A DNA stretch of 64,000 nt from Bradyrhizobium sp. 141 (GTDB lineage Bacteria > Pseudomonadota > Alphaproteobacteria > Rhizobiales > Xanthobacteraceae): positions 1 to 64,000 of the forward strand of contig NZ_JADPKR010000085.1 of the NCBI RefSeq assembly GCF_023074055.1. The letters run 5' to 3'. Within the stretch, counting starts at the first letter, position 1; every line of letters begins with the position of its first letter. Shown here in pieces: positions 25,257 to 34,725 of the stretch. The notes beneath the pieces are model-generated. The model ran no database searches and was not told where the DNA came from. It saw only the letters and a list, made by a program, of their open reading frames with translations. Both the position numbers and the translations under genes were made by a program.

Positions 25257-26375
25257 CTAAAGCAGCGAAACCAGCCCGCCGCCATGGCGCTCGATCTTTC
25301 CGGCAAGCTCGAGCTCCAGCAGCACGGTGCGCACGATCGCAGGCGAGGCGCCCGACATCCGCACGAGGTCGTCGATCGTAACAGGGGCGGGCCCGAGCAG
25401 GCCGGTGATCTGGTCGCGGTCGTCGCCTTGCGGATCGCTCTCGAACGGCTCGCTGTCGGGCTCGCTCGCAGGAATCATCAGCGGCCGCTCCATGATCGGC
25501 TGCACCGCGTTGACGATGTCGGCGGCTTCCGTGACGAGCGTAGCGCCCTGCTTGATCAGATCGTTGGCACCCGCGGCACGCGGATCGAGCGGCGAACCCG
25601 GTACCGCGAACACTTCGCGGCCCTGTTCGGCCGCCATGCGCGCGGTGATCAGCGAACCCGAGCGGTGCGCTGCTTCCACCACGACCACGCCGAGCGAGGC
25701 GCCGGAGATCAATCGGTTGCGGCGAGGGAAGTCACGGGCGCGCGGCTCGTGGCCGAGCGGCATCTCGGAGATCGCGGCGCCCGCGTGGTCGAGGATCGCT
25801 GTGAGGAGATCACCATGCTCGGGCGGATAGATGCAGTCATGTCCACCGGCGAGTACCGCGATCGTGCCGCCCTCGACGCTCGCGCGGTGCGCGGCCTGAT
25901 CGACGCCGCGGGCGAGCCCGGAGATGACGACGAAACCGGCTTCGCCGAGCTCGCGCGCGAGCATGCCTGCGAATTTCAGTCCGGCGCCGGAGGCATTGCG
26001 CGAGCCGACGATCGCGATCATCGGCCGCATCAAGGTTTTGGTGTCGCCGCGCACGGCAAGCAGTGGCGGCGCATCGTCGATCATCGCCAGCCGCGCCGGA
26101 TAGCCGTCCTCGCCTGGCGCGAGCCAGGCGATGCCGAACTTGCGGCTCGCAGAGAGCTCGGCCTTGGCTTCATCGGCACTACAGATACGCCCCGATCGCT
26201 GCGCACCGCCGCGGCGCGCCAGATCCGGCAGCCGCTCCAGCGCGGCGCGCGGGCTGCCGAAATGATCGACCAGCGAGCGGAATGTGCGGGGCCCGACATT
26301 GTCGGAGCGGATCAGCCGCAGACGGTCGATCCGATCAGCCTCGGTCAGCTCCACGCTCGGATTGATGGCGTCCAC
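25257..26375 (-). CDS. dprA: DNA-processing protein DprA
   Basis: DprA loads RecA on incoming single-stranded DNA during transformation. The Rossmann-like core has IAIVGSRNASGAGLKFA, ISGLARGVDQAAH and the RNRLISG motif, each typical of DprA. A C-terminal winged helix (about 300-372) is present. I chose the GTG at 26375 because AAGGAG lies 6 nt upstream; the ATG at 26399 would add 8 residues. It is convergent with the HxlR gene. Confidence 0.94.
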   Translation of the reverse strand: MDAINPSVELTEADRIDRLRLIRSDNVGPRTFRSLVDHFGSPRAALERLPDLARRGGAQRSGRICSADEAKAELSASRKFGIAWLAPGEDGYPARLAMIDDAPPLLAVRGDTKTLMRPMIAIVGSRNASGAGLKFAGMLARELGEAGFVVISGLARGVDQAAHRASVEGGTIAVLAGGHDCIYPPEHGDLLTAILDHAGAAISEMPLGHEPRARDFPRRNRLISGASLGVVVVEAAHRSGSLITARMAAEQGREVFAVPGSPLDPRAAGANDLIKQGATLVTEAADIVNAVQPIMERPLMIPASEPDSEPFESDPQGDDRDQITGLLGPAPVTIDDLVRMSGASPAIVRTVLLELELAGKIERHGGGLVSLL

Positions 26376-26489
26376 GGCGTCTCCTTGCAGGCGCAGCATG
26401 GAACAACCTGAGGGCGTTGCGCAACAGTGACGTGTGCTTGCGCGACCTCGCCCCGATGCTAAAAGCGATCCAATAAGAAGGATTTTGCC

Positions 26490-27734
26490 ATGATCTCACT
26501 CGCCGACCTCCAGCGCCGCATTGAAGCCGGCGAGTTGTCGCCCGATGCCGCCATCGCCCAGTCGCATGCGGCGATCGAGGCCAAGGAGAAGGACGTCCGT
26601 GCCTTCGTCCGTCACGACAAATCCGCAAAGGCGCAGGCCTCCGGTCCGCTGCGCGGCATCGCGGTCGGCATCAAGGACATCATCGACACCGCCAATATGC
26701 CGACCGAGATGGGCTCGGAAATCTATCGCGGCTGGCAGCCGCGTTCGGATGCGCCGGTGGTGATGATGCTGAAGCGGGCAGGTGCCACCATCATCGGCAA
26801 GACCACGACCACGGCTTTCGCCTCGCGCGATCCGACCCCGACGCTCAATCCGCATAATCTCGGCCATTCGCCGGGCGGTTCGTCCGCGGGCTCGGCCGCA
26901 GCCGTCGGCGCCGGCATGATCCCGCTGGCGCTGGGCACCCAGACCGGTGGCTCGGTGATCCGGCCCGCCGCCTATTGCGGGACCGCTGCGATCAAGCCGT
27001 CGTTCCGCATGCTGCCGACGGTCGGCGTCAAATGCTACTCGTGGGCGCTCGACACGGTCGGCCTGTTCGGCGCGCGTGCGGAGGATCTCGCGCGCGGACT
27101 TTTGGCGATGACGGGCCGCAGCGAATTTTCCGGCATCGTTCCGGCGAAGTCGCCGCGCATCGGCGTGGTCAGGCAGGAGTTCGCCGGCGCCGTCGAGCCG
27201 GCGGCGGAAGAGGGCTTGCTGGCCGCGATCAAGGCCGCGGAGCGCGCCGGTGCCAGTGTGCAGGCCATCGACCTGCCCGAGGCGGTGCAGGAGGCCTGGC
27301 GCATCCATCCGGTCGTCATGGAATTCGAGGCGCATCGCGCGCTCGCCTGGGAATTCTCCGAACGTCACGATGAGATCGAGCCACTGCTGCGCGCCAGCCT
27401 CGATGCGACGGTCGGCCTGACGCCAAAGGATTATGACGAGGCACGCCGGATCGCCCGTCGTGGCCGCCGCGAGCTTAGTGAGCTGTTCGAGGGTTTTGAC
27501 GTGCTCCTGACCTATTCGGCGCCGGGGACGGCGCCGGCCAAGGAGCTCGCGACCACCGGCGATCCCCGCTACAACCGGCTCTGGACGCTGATGGGTAATC
27601 CTAGCGTCAACGTGCCGGTGCTGAAGGTGGGTGGCCTGCCGATCGGCGTGCAGCTGATCGCGCGCTTCGGCAATGACGCACGCGCACTCGCGGCGGCGTG
27701 GTTCCTGGAGGACTCGCTGGCGAAGTCAGGCTAG
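26490..27734 (+). CDS. Amidase signature family protein
   Basis: The 414-residue enzyme belongs to the amidase signature family with a Ser-cisSer-Lys triad. The catalytic Lys is in VGIKDIIDT (near 62), and the Gly/Ser-rich signature SPGGSSAGSAAAVGAGM holds the cis-Ser, with the nucleophile in LGTQTGGSVIRPAAYCG. The substrate is unknown; it is not GatA, which is encoded elsewhere in this window. It overlaps the convergent patatin gene by 9 bp. Confidence 0.9.
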   Translation: MISLADLQRRIEAGELSPDAAIAQSHAAIEAKEKDVRAFVRHDKSAKAQASGPLRGIAVGIKDIIDTANMPTEMGSEIYRGWQPRSDAPVVMMLKRAGATIIGKTTTTAFASRDPTPTLNPHNLGHSPGGSSAGSAAAVGAGMIPLALGTQTGGSVIRPAAYCGTAAIKPSFRMLPTVGVKCYSWALDTVGLFGARAEDLARGLLAMTGRSEFSGIVPAKSPRIGVVRQEFAGAVEPAAEEGLLAAIKAAERAGASVQAIDLPEAVQEAWRIHPVVMEFEAHRALAWEFSERHDEIEPLLRASLDATVGLTPKDYDEARRIARRGRRELSELFEGFDVLLTYSAPGTAPAKELATTGDPRYNRLWTLMGNPSVNVPVLKVGGLPIGVQLIARFGNDARALAAAWFLEDSLAKSG

Positions 27735-28928
27735 CGCCGGTTCGGCCGCGGGCAATCTGCGTTGGGCCTCGTTGCTCGTCGTGCCTTGCCCGAGCCAGCG
27801 CTCGGCGGCTGCGCGGCCGCTCCGGTGCAGCAGCCGAATGAAGCCGCGGCCGAGATCGGTCGATGAGCGCTGCGCCAGCCCGTCAACGGAGTCTTCTGCC
27901 GCGATCCTCGTGAGCCGCAGCGAGGAGGCTGCATGCGACTGCGCCCATTCCAGCGCCGCGATCTCGGCACTGAGCGCGGCGTTGGCCGCGATCTGGTCGA
28001 GCCGACGGTCGATCGCGGCGAGGGTGATCGGCACGTAGCTGTCGCGCGCCGGCGTAACCTGGACGAGCAGGACGTCGGAGGTCGTCGTCTCCTGCGCCAG
28101 CCGCAGCAGCGGCGGGTTGCCGCCGAAGCCGCCGTCCCAATAGGCCTCGCCGTCGATCTCGACGGCGCAGTGAACCAGCGGCGGGCAGGTCGAGGCCAGC
28201 GCGACGTCGGCGGTGAGGGCGTCGTTGCGGAAGATTTGCTGCTGCCCGTCGCGGATCCGCGTCGCCGCGATCAAGAGCTTCGGGCAGTCCGGATTAAGCA
28301 GGACGGCGAAATTGATGTCGCGCGACAGCGCCTGCCGCAGCGGATCGAGATCGAACGGATCGAACTGGCCGGAGCGCAACGTCGGACCGAAAGCGACCGA
28401 GCTTCCCGCCGGCGAGAAGCCGCCGACCAGCATCAGCGAGCGGAACGAGGCCTCGTGCATCAGGCGGAGCCAGAAGCGGTTCAGCCGGCTACGTGCAGCT
28501 TCGCGGCCGCCCTCCGCGAGGCCGGAGGCGAGCAGGAGCGCATTGATGGCGCCGGCACTGGCGCCGCTGATGGTGTCGATCTCGATGCCGGGCTCTTCCA
28601 GCAGCCGCTCCAGCACGCCCCATGTGAAGGCGGCAAAGGTGCCGCCGCCCTGCAGCGCCAGCGACAGTCTTCGCGGCGGCCATTGGTTGGAACGCGGCTG
28701 CACGGGCGCGACCGGTGCGGTCGTGCTCGCGACCTCGACCGTCGCAGGCGCTTGCGCGATCACATCGGCTTGCGACGCTGGCGGCAAAACCGGAAGAGGT
28801 TTCGGCGATGGCGGAGGCGAGGGCGCGTCGGACCAGATATTGGTCGTCGAGAGCAGCCGGCTTGCTGCGGTGCAGGAAGCACCCAGCGAACCAACTCCGT
28901 CATGCGCGTCGACAATCTTCTCGCTCAT
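27726..28928 (-). CDS. Patatin-like phospholipase family protein
   Basis: The 400-residue protein has an N-terminal Pro-rich stretch (about 30-85) and then a patatin domain. The oxyanion motif is QGGGTFAAFTWG, the nucleophile elbow is GASAG, and the catalytic Asp is in YWDGGFGGNPP. Patatins hydrolyse acyl esters of phospholipids and are often regulators of membrane lipid turnover or PHB metabolism. The start at MSEKIVDAHD is chosen over an upstream ATG at 29123 that would add 65 unconserved residues; its ribosome site is weak. It is followed upstream by plsY on the same strand. Confidence 0.88.
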   Translation of the reverse strand: MSEKIVDAHDGVGSLGASCTAASRLLSTTNIWSDAPSPPPSPKPLPVLPPASQADVIAQAPATVEVASTTAPVAPVQPRSNQWPPRRLSLALQGGGTFAAFTWGVLERLLEEPGIEIDTISGASAGAINALLLASGLAEGGREAARSRLNRFWLRLMHEASFRSLMLVGGFSPAGSSVAFGPTLRSGQFDPFDLDPLRQALSRDINFAVLLNPDCPKLLIAATRIRDGQQQIFRNDALTADVALASTCPPLVHCAVEIDGEAYWDGGFGGNPPLLRLAQETTTSDVLLVQVTPARDSYVPITLAAIDRRLDQIAANAALSAEIAALEWAQSHAASSLRLTRIAAEDSVDGLAQRSSTDLGRGFIRLLHRSGRAAAERWLGQGTTSNEAQRRLPAAEPALA

Positions 28929-29081
28929 TCTGAGCAACCGCGTAACGCCATCTCGGCCGTCAGGATGACAGGCCCCGGACCCTTTCGCCAATACAACCGT
29001 GATTCGGCCGCAAGTTGCGAACAGGATTTGAGATATAATGCAGAAAGGGCACTTCGATATCCGTAGATGCCCGGCTTTGGA

Positions 29082-29142
29082 TTCTTGTTTTGACGCGTTG
29101 TCTTGACGCGAGCCGGTCTCCACTTCGCTCGAAAACGCTCTA
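29082..29142. repeat. Intergenic repeat, family C, copy 2
   Basis: The sequence CTTGTTTTGACGCGTTG...CCACTTCGCTCGAAAACGCTC is the inverted form of the unit at 13591-13655. Its right edge reaches into the plsY stop codon. Confidence 0.75.
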
Positions 29143-29736
29143 AGCCTTCTCGCCGATCCGGCTTTCCTTGCCCCCTTGCAATCGCTTGATGTTCTCGCGA
29201 TGCGCGTAGAACAAGAGCAGCGTCAGCACCGCGAACAGTGCTGCGAGCGCGAGGTGCCCGAACCACCACAGGAACATCGGCGTGATGAACGCCGCCACCA
29301 GCGCCGACAGCGAGGAGTAGCGGGTGGTGAAGGCGGTCGCCAGCCAGAGCAGGCAGAACACCAGTGCGCCGGGCCAGAACAGGCCGAGCAGGATGCCGAT
29401 ATAGACGGCGACGCCCTTGCCGCCTTTGAACTTGAGCCAGACCGGGAAGAGATGGCCGAGGAAGGCGCCGAGCCCGGCCACCATGGCGGCATTGGGGCCT
29501 GCAATGTAACCGGCGATCACCACGGCCACGGTGCCCTTGAGCGCGTCGAGCAGCAGGGTGCCCGCAGCAAGGCTCTTGCGTCCGGTGCGCAGCACATTGG
29601 TGGCACCGATGCTGCCGGAGCCGATCGAGCGGATATCCTGCGTGCCGGCGAGCCTGGTCAGAATCAGCCCGAACGGAATCGAGCCGAGCAGGTAGCCGAT
29701 GACGAAGGCCACCGGCAGGAATGCTTCAAGCCCCAT
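29140..29736 (-). CDS. plsY: Glycerol-3-phosphate acyltransferase PlsY
   Basis: The 198-residue membrane protein transfers acyl groups from acyl-phosphate to glycerol-3-phosphate in phospholipid synthesis. Conserved loops are present: GSIPFGLILTRLAG, GSGSIGATNVLRTGRK, and KFKGGKGVAVYIGILLG, with about five hydrophobic helices between. The gene lies between the patatin and pyrC genes on the minus strand, the usual dprA-plsY-pyrC neighbourhood in this group. Confidence 0.95.
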   Translation of the reverse strand: MGLEAFLPVAFVIGYLLGSIPFGLILTRLAGTQDIRSIGSGSIGATNVLRTGRKSLAAGTLLLDALKGTVAVVIAGYIAGPNAAMVAGLGAFLGHLFPVWLKFKGGKGVAVYIGILLGLFWPGALVFCLLWLATAFTTRYSSLSALVAAFITPMFLWWFGHLALAALFAVLTLLLFYAHRENIKRLQGGKESRIGEKA

Positions 29737-29783
29737 GGCAGCAGCTCCAAAGGCTGGATCTCAATGTCGAGGGATCGCGCACG

Positions 29784-31091
29784 TCAGACATGCTCATACA
29801 CCGTCCGGCCGCCGACAATGGTGCGCACCACGCGGCCTGTAAAGCGGGCCTCGTCGAACGGGGTGTTCTTGCAGGGCGATTTGAGGTCGGCGGGATCGAC
29901 CACCCAGGGCACATCGGGGTCGATCACGATGACGTCGGCCGGGCTTCCGGCGCGTAAGGTTCCGCCAGCCAGGCCGAGCAGCTCGGCCGGGCGGGACGAC
30001 ATCGCCCGGATCAGCGTCTTCAGTTCCAGCTCGCCGTTGTGAACGAGGCGCAGGCCGGCGGGCAGCATGGTTTCCAGACCGACGGCGCCGGGAGCGGCTT
30101 CCGCGAACGGCAGGCGCTTGACCTCGACGTCCTGCGGATTGTGGTCGGACATGATGACGTCGAGGAGGCCGGAGGCGATTGCGGCCACCAGCGCGCGGCG
30201 GTCGTTCTCGGTGCGCAGCGGGGGCGACAGTTTCAGGAACGACCGGTAGGGACCGATGTCGTTCTCGTTCAGCGCCAGATGGTTGATCGAGACCGAGGCG
30301 CTGACGGCGAGCCCGGCATCGCGCGCGCGCTGCAGGATGTCGAGCGAGTCGATGCAGGTCAGCGAGGCCGCGTGATAGCGGCCGCCGGTCAACGCCACGA
30401 GGCGCATGTCGCGTTCGAGCATCACCGCCTCGGCGGCATTTGGGATGCCCACGAGGCCGAGCCGCGATGCGAACTCGCCCTCGTTCATCACGCCCTCGCC
30501 GACGAGATCGGGGTCCTCGGTGTAGTGGACGATCAGCGCGTCGAAATCCCGCGCGTAAGTCAGCGCGCGGCGCATCACCTGCGCATTGGTCACGCTTCTG
30601 GCGCTATCGCAGAAGGCGACGGCGCCAGCGGCCTTCAACAGGCCGAACTCGGTCATCTCCTCGCCGTGCATGCCCTTGGTGAGTGCCGCCATCGGCTGGA
30701 TGTTGACGATGGCGGTGTCGCGGGCGCGGCGCATCACGAAGTCGACGGTCGCCGAGTTATCGATCACCGGAGACGTGTCGGGCTGGCAGATGATGGTGGT
30801 GATGCCGCCGGTCGCGGCCGCCTGGCTCGCGGTGGCGAAGGTCTCGCGATGGCTGAAGCCGGGCTCGCCGACGAAGGCGCGCATGTCGATCAGGCCGGGC
30901 GCGACGACCTTGCCGGCGCAGTTGACGATGTCGGTGCCCTCGGGGACGCCGGCAGCGCCAATACCGCGGCGGGTCTCGCGGATGATACCATCGGCGATGA
31001 GGACGTCGCCGACACCGTCGAAATCCCTGGAGGGATCGACGACGCGGGCGTTGGCGAGCAGGATGGGGCGGCGATCGGTCAACATCGGCAT
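29784..31091 (-). CDS. pyrC: Dihydroorotase-like protein, probably non-catalytic
   Basis: The 435-residue protein is a full-length type I dihydroorotase homologue, but the metal-binding D-x-H-x-H-x-R motif is replaced: residues 69-78 read DMRAFVGEPG, so both His and the substrate Arg are gone. The later Asp-His-Ala-Pro-His motif reads SDHNPQ, and the AFxDDGR motif reads AFCDSAR. In Pseudomonas a similar inactive homologue (PyrC') follows pyrB and supports ATCase assembly. That role is inferred here. The ATG at 31091 overlaps the pyrB stop by one base (TGATG). A GTG at 31094 is an alternative start. Confidence 0.9.
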   Translation of the reverse strand: MPMLTDRRPILLANARVVDPSRDFDGVGDVLIADGIIRETRRGIGAAGVPEGTDIVNCAGKVVAPGLIDMRAFVGEPGFSHRETFATASQAAATGGITTIICQPDTSPVIDNSATVDFVMRRARDTAIVNIQPMAALTKGMHGEEMTEFGLLKAAGAVAFCDSARSVTNAQVMRRALTYARDFDALIVHYTEDPDLVGEGVMNEGEFASRLGLVGIPNAAEAVMLERDMRLVALTGGRYHAASLTCIDSLDILQRARDAGLAVSASVSINHLALNENDIGPYRSFLKLSPPLRTENDRRALVAAIASGLLDVIMSDHNPQDVEVKRLPFAEAAPGAVGLETMLPAGLRLVHNGELELKTLIRAMSSRPAELLGLAGGTLRAGSPADVIVIDPDVPWVVDPADLKSPCKNTPFDEARFTGRVVRTIVGGRTVYEHV

Positions 31092-32038
31092 CACGCGTTC
31101 GGCAGGTTACGGGCGAGCGCTTCGAGCACCGCCATGCGCACGGCGACGCCCATCTCCACCTGTTCGCGGATCAGGGACTGCGCGCCGTCGGCCACGATCG
31201 AGTCGATCTCCACGCCGCGGTTCATGGGGCCGGGATGCATCACGAGTGCATCCGGCTTGGCGTAGGCTAGTTTCTTCTGGTCGAGCCCGAAATAGTGGAA
31301 ATATTCGGACGACGACGGCACGAAGGAGCCGTTCATGCGCTCGCGCTGGAGCCGCAGCATCATGACGATATCCGCGCCGTTGAGCCCCTCGCGCATGTCG
31401 CGCGCGACCTCGACGCCCATCCGCTCGATGCCGGGCGGCAACAACGTGGTGGGGCCGACCACGCGGACGCGGGCGCCCATCGTGTTGAGCAGGATGATGT
31501 TGGAGCGGGCGACGCGCGAATGCAGCACGTCGCCGCAGATCGCGACCACGAGCCCTTCGATCCGGCCCTTGTTGCGGCGGATGGTGAGCGCGTCGAGCAA
31601 GGCCTGCGTCGGATGCTCATGGGCGCCGTCGCCGGCGTTGATCACGGAACCGTCAACCTTGCGCGCCAGCAGTTCCACCGCGCCGGAGGCGTGATGGCGC
31701 ATCACCAGGATGTCCGGATGCATCGCGTTCAGCGTCATCGCGGTGTCGATCAGCGTCTCGCCCTTCTTCATGGACGAGGAGGACACCGACATGTTCATGA
31801 CGTCCGCGCCGAGGCGCTTGCCGGCGAGCTCGAACGAGGACTGGGTCCGGGTGGAGGCCTCGAAGAAGAGGTTCACCTGCGTCCGTCCCCGCAGGACGGT
31901 GCGCTTCTTGTCAACCTGACGGTTGAGCTCGACATATTCTTCGGACAGGTCGAGGAGGCCGGTGATGTCGGCCGCGGAAAGGCCCTCGATGCCCAGCAAA
32001 TGCCGGTGGCCGAGGACGAAGGTCGATTTCGATGTCAT
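31091..32038 (-). CDS. pyrB: Aspartate carbamoyltransferase catalytic subunit
   Basis: The 315-residue enzyme condenses carbamoyl phosphate with aspartate in pyrimidine synthesis. The carbamoyl-phosphate motif FFEASTRTQSSFELAGKRLG starts near residue 56, and the aspartate-domain HPGPMNRGVEID motif is intact. The start MTSKSTFVLGHRHLLGIEGL is conserved in relatives; a longer frame start at 32077 adds an unconserved Pro-rich piece. It is coupled to the dihydroorotase-like gene. No pyrI is present. Confidence 0.95.
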   Translation of the reverse strand: MTSKSTFVLGHRHLLGIEGLSAADITGLLDLSEEYVELNRQVDKKRTVLRGRTQVNLFFEASTRTQSSFELAGKRLGADVMNMSVSSSSMKKGETLIDTAMTLNAMHPDILVMRHHASGAVELLARKVDGSVINAGDGAHEHPTQALLDALTIRRNKGRIEGLVVAICGDVLHSRVARSNIILLNTMGARVRVVGPTTLLPPGIERMGVEVARDMREGLNGADIVMMLRLQRERMNGSFVPSSSEYFHYFGLDQKKLAYAKPDALVMHPGPMNRGVEIDSIVADGAQSLIREQVEMGVAVRMAVLEALARNLPNA

Positions 32039-32144
32039 TAAAAGCAGAGCTATAGGGGGGGATGGCGGGGGGAGCAAGGGGCAAACGGCGGGATGGGAGT
32101 TATCCCCCGATCTGTCGGCGCGGGCGGCGCGACGTCATCCCCTC

Positions 32145-32274
32145 CGTCATGCCCGGGCTTAGCCGTCCGAAGGACGGCGTCGCTTCCGCTTGCCTATGTC
32201 CCGGGCATCCACGATCTTCTATCGCATTTGACGCAAAAGAACGTGGATGGCCGGGACAGGCCCGGCCATGACGG
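32145..32274. repeat. Palindromic intergenic repeat, family F, copy 1
   Basis: Outer arms CGTCATGCCCGGGC and GCCCGGCCATGACGG are inverted, with a second pair around GCATCCACGATCTTC and GAACGTGGATGGCCGGG. The same unit appears at 34726-34811. It separates pyrB from the peptidase gene. Confidence 0.75.
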
Positions 32275-32289
32275 TGCGGAGGCCATAGC

Positions 32290-33039
32290 GTGAGATCACT
32301 TCTGATTGCGACTGTCGTGATAGCTATCGGTTCGCCCGCCCACGCCCAATCGCTCCCCGGCGGCTTCGCCTATCTGCGCGACATCGATCCCAGCATCATC
32401 CAGGACATCCGCTACGCCACGTCGAACAATTTCGTCGGGCGTCCGCTTGCCGGCTATGGCGCCGGAGAGTGCGTGGTCAAAAGGGAGGTGGGGCTGCGGC
32501 TGAGGGCGGTGCAGGAGGAGCTGGCGGGGCAAAACCTGTCGCTCAAAATGTTTGACTGCTACCGGCCGGCGCGGGCCTCGCTCGACATGGTCAAGTGGTC
32601 GCAGAACGGCCACGAGACCGCCGCCGAGCGGCGTTACAATCCGGAGATCCCCAAGACCGAGCTATTCCGCCTCGGCTACATCGCGAGCCGCTCGCAGCAC
32701 TCTACCGGTGCAGCACTCGATCTCACGCTGGTCGATCTCAAAGCTGACAATTCGGGCAAGTACGACGCCTCGAGGACCTATGCCGACTGTACGGCCTCGG
32801 TCGAGACGCGCGCGCCGGAAGGCAGTGTCGACATGGGCACCGGCTACGACTGTACCGACACGAAAGGCTATACCGCGGCACCGTCGATCACGCCGGACCA
32901 GCGCATCTGGCGCAAGCGGCTGGTTGCTGCAATGGCAAGGCAAGGCTTTGTGAACTATTCGAAGGAGTGGTGGCATTTTTCCCTGCCAGGGGCCGGTGGG
33001 GCAGCCTATGATTTCCCGATCCAGCCGCGCCGGAACTAA
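32290..33039 (+). CDS. M15 family D-Ala-D-Ala dipeptidase (VanX-like)
   Basis: The 249-residue protein has a Sec signal peptide (MRSLLIATVVIAIGSPAHAQ) and a VanX/DdpX-type zinc dipeptidase fold. Zinc ligands are in SQHSTGAALDLT (His and Asp) and KEWWHF (Glu base and His). The FDCYRPARASLDM segment carries the conserved Arg that stabilises the transition state. It would cut D-Ala-D-Ala released from peptidoglycan in the periplasm. No vancomycin-resistance partners are present, so a recycling role is inferred. The start is GTG. Confidence 0.9.
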   Translation: MRSLLIATVVIAIGSPAHAQSLPGGFAYLRDIDPSIIQDIRYATSNNFVGRPLAGYGAGECVVKREVGLRLRAVQEELAGQNLSLKMFDCYRPARASLDMVKWSQNGHETAAERRYNPEIPKTELFRLGYIASRSQHSTGAALDLTLVDLKADNSGKYDASRTYADCTASVETRAPEGSVDMGTGYDCTDTKGYTAAPSITPDQRIWRKRLVAAMARQGFVNYSKEWWHFSLPGAGGAAYDFPIQPRRN

Positions 33040-33059
33040 AGTCTGCGCCGAGGAAACTG

Positions 33060-34703
33060 ATGACCCAGCCGAGCTTCGCGACCCACGAGGTCTTCAATCA
33101 ATCGCCGCCGTTCGAGGATATCGACCTGTTCGCCGTGGATCGGCCGCTGGTCGAGGCGGTCAAGGCCAATGGCGGTGCGGCAGCGGAACGCGAGCTGTCC
33201 GAGTTCGGCAAGCAATGGGGCTCGGCCGCGATGGCCGACCGCGGGCGCGCCGCGAACGAGAACACGCCAAAGCTGCGCACCTTCGACGCCAAGGGCAACC
33301 GGCGCGACCAGGTCGAGTTTCATCCCGTCTATCACGAGCTGATGGCGCACTCTGCGCACGCCGGCGTGCACAATTCGACCTGGACCGCGGATGGAAAGCC
33401 TGCGGGCGATGCCGCCGAAGTCATTCGGGCAGCAAAATTCTACATCGCTGCGCAGGTCGAGACCGGCCACCTCTGTCCGATCACGATGACGCGCGCCTCC
33501 GTTGGTGCGCTGGCGACGCAGCCGGACCTGCTCGCGCGCGTGATGCCGGTGCTATCGACCAGGAGCTACGACCCGAGCTTCGCGCCGTGGTGGGACAAGC
33601 GCGGCATGACGCTCGGCATGGGCATGACCGAGAAACAGGGCGGCACCGACGTGCGCGCCAACCTGACCCGCGCGGTGCGCGAGGGGGAGGCCTATCGCAT
33701 CACCGGCCATAAATGGTTCATGTCGGCGCCGATGTGCGACGCGTTTCTGGTGCTGGCACAGGCCGATGGCGGGCTGACCTGTTTCTTCATGCCGCGCTTC
33801 GCGCCGGATGGCTCCGTGAATGCGATCCAGTTCCAGCGGCTGAAGGACAAGCTCGGCAATCGCTCCAATGCCTCGTCCGAGGTCGAATTCACAGGCGCCT
33901 ACGCCGAACGGATCGGCGAGGAGGGCAAGGGTATCCGTACCATCATCCAGATGGTGCAGCTGACGCGGCAGGATTGCGCGATCGCCTCCGTCGGCCTGAT
34001 GCGCTCGGGGCTGGCGCACGCGCTGCATCACGCCCGTCACCGCAGCGTGTTCCAGAAGCATCTTGCCGACCAGCCGCTGATGCAGGCCGTGCTGTCGGAC
34101 ATGGCGCTGCATGTCGAGGCGATCACCGCGCTGGTGATGCGGCTCTGCCGCGCCTTCGACCGCATGCCGCACGATGCGGCGGAGGCCGCTTATATGCGGC
34201 TGTTGACGCCCGCGATCAAATACTGGACGTGCAAGAGCGCGCCGCCGTTCCTCTATGAAGCCATGGAATGCCTCGGCGGCAATGGCTATGTCGAGGACGG
34301 CATTCTGGCGCGGCACTATCGGGAGGCGCCGGTCAACGCGATCTGGGAAGGGTCGGGCAACGTGATGTGCCTCGACGTGCTCCGCGCGCTGGCGCGCGAA
34401 CCGGAGCCGGCGATGGCGGTGCTGCAATCGCTCGCGGCCGAGACGAAGGGCTTGCCTGGGGCCGGGGAGACGGTCGCGTTCATCGGCAAGACCTTCCGCC
34501 GCGCCGATGGCGAACGCATCGCACGGCTTGCGGTCGAGAAGCTGGCGCTGCTTGCGGCTGCCGCGGCGCTCAACGGCGTGTCACCGCAGCACGCCGAGCT
34601 GTTCGCCGCCACGCGTCTCGCCGCCAATCACGCCAGCATGTATGGCGCGGTGGAGCTGGCGAGCGGCGAGGTGCGCGCGCTGCTGGACCGGGCGCTGCCG
34701 TGA
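33060..34703 (+). CDS. Acyl-CoA dehydrogenase family protein, AidB-like
   Basis: The 547-residue flavoprotein matches the AidB branch of acyl-CoA dehydrogenases. Features are the N-terminal block NQSPPFEDIDLFAVDRPLVEA, the FAD-contacting GMGMTEKQGGTDVRAN, the ITGHKWFMSAPMCDAFLVLA strand, and the C-terminal ECLGGNGYVEDG and REAPVNAIWEGSGNVMCLDVLR. In E. coli AidB binds DNA and is induced by alkylation. No Ada box or other ada-regulon gene is close, so an alkylation role cannot be claimed. It is 20 bp after the VanX-like gene. Confidence 0.9.
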   Translation: MTQPSFATHEVFNQSPPFEDIDLFAVDRPLVEAVKANGGAAAERELSEFGKQWGSAAMADRGRAANENTPKLRTFDAKGNRRDQVEFHPVYHELMAHSAHAGVHNSTWTADGKPAGDAAEVIRAAKFYIAAQVETGHLCPITMTRASVGALATQPDLLARVMPVLSTRSYDPSFAPWWDKRGMTLGMGMTEKQGGTDVRANLTRAVREGEAYRITGHKWFMSAPMCDAFLVLAQADGGLTCFFMPRFAPDGSVNAIQFQRLKDKLGNRSNASSEVEFTGAYAERIGEEGKGIRTIIQMVQLTRQDCAIASVGLMRSGLAHALHHARHRSVFQKHLADQPLMQAVLSDMALHVEAITALVMRLCRAFDRMPHDAAEAAYMRLLTPAIKYWTCKSAPPFLYEAMECLGGNGYVEDGILARHYREAPVNAIWEGSGNVMCLDVLRALAREPEPAMAVLQSLAAETKGLPGAGETVAFIGKTFRRADGERIARLAVEKLALLAAAAALNGVSPQHAELFAATRLAANHASMYGAVELASGEVRALLDRALP

Positions 34704-34725
34704 TTGAGGCATTTTCGATCCACAT

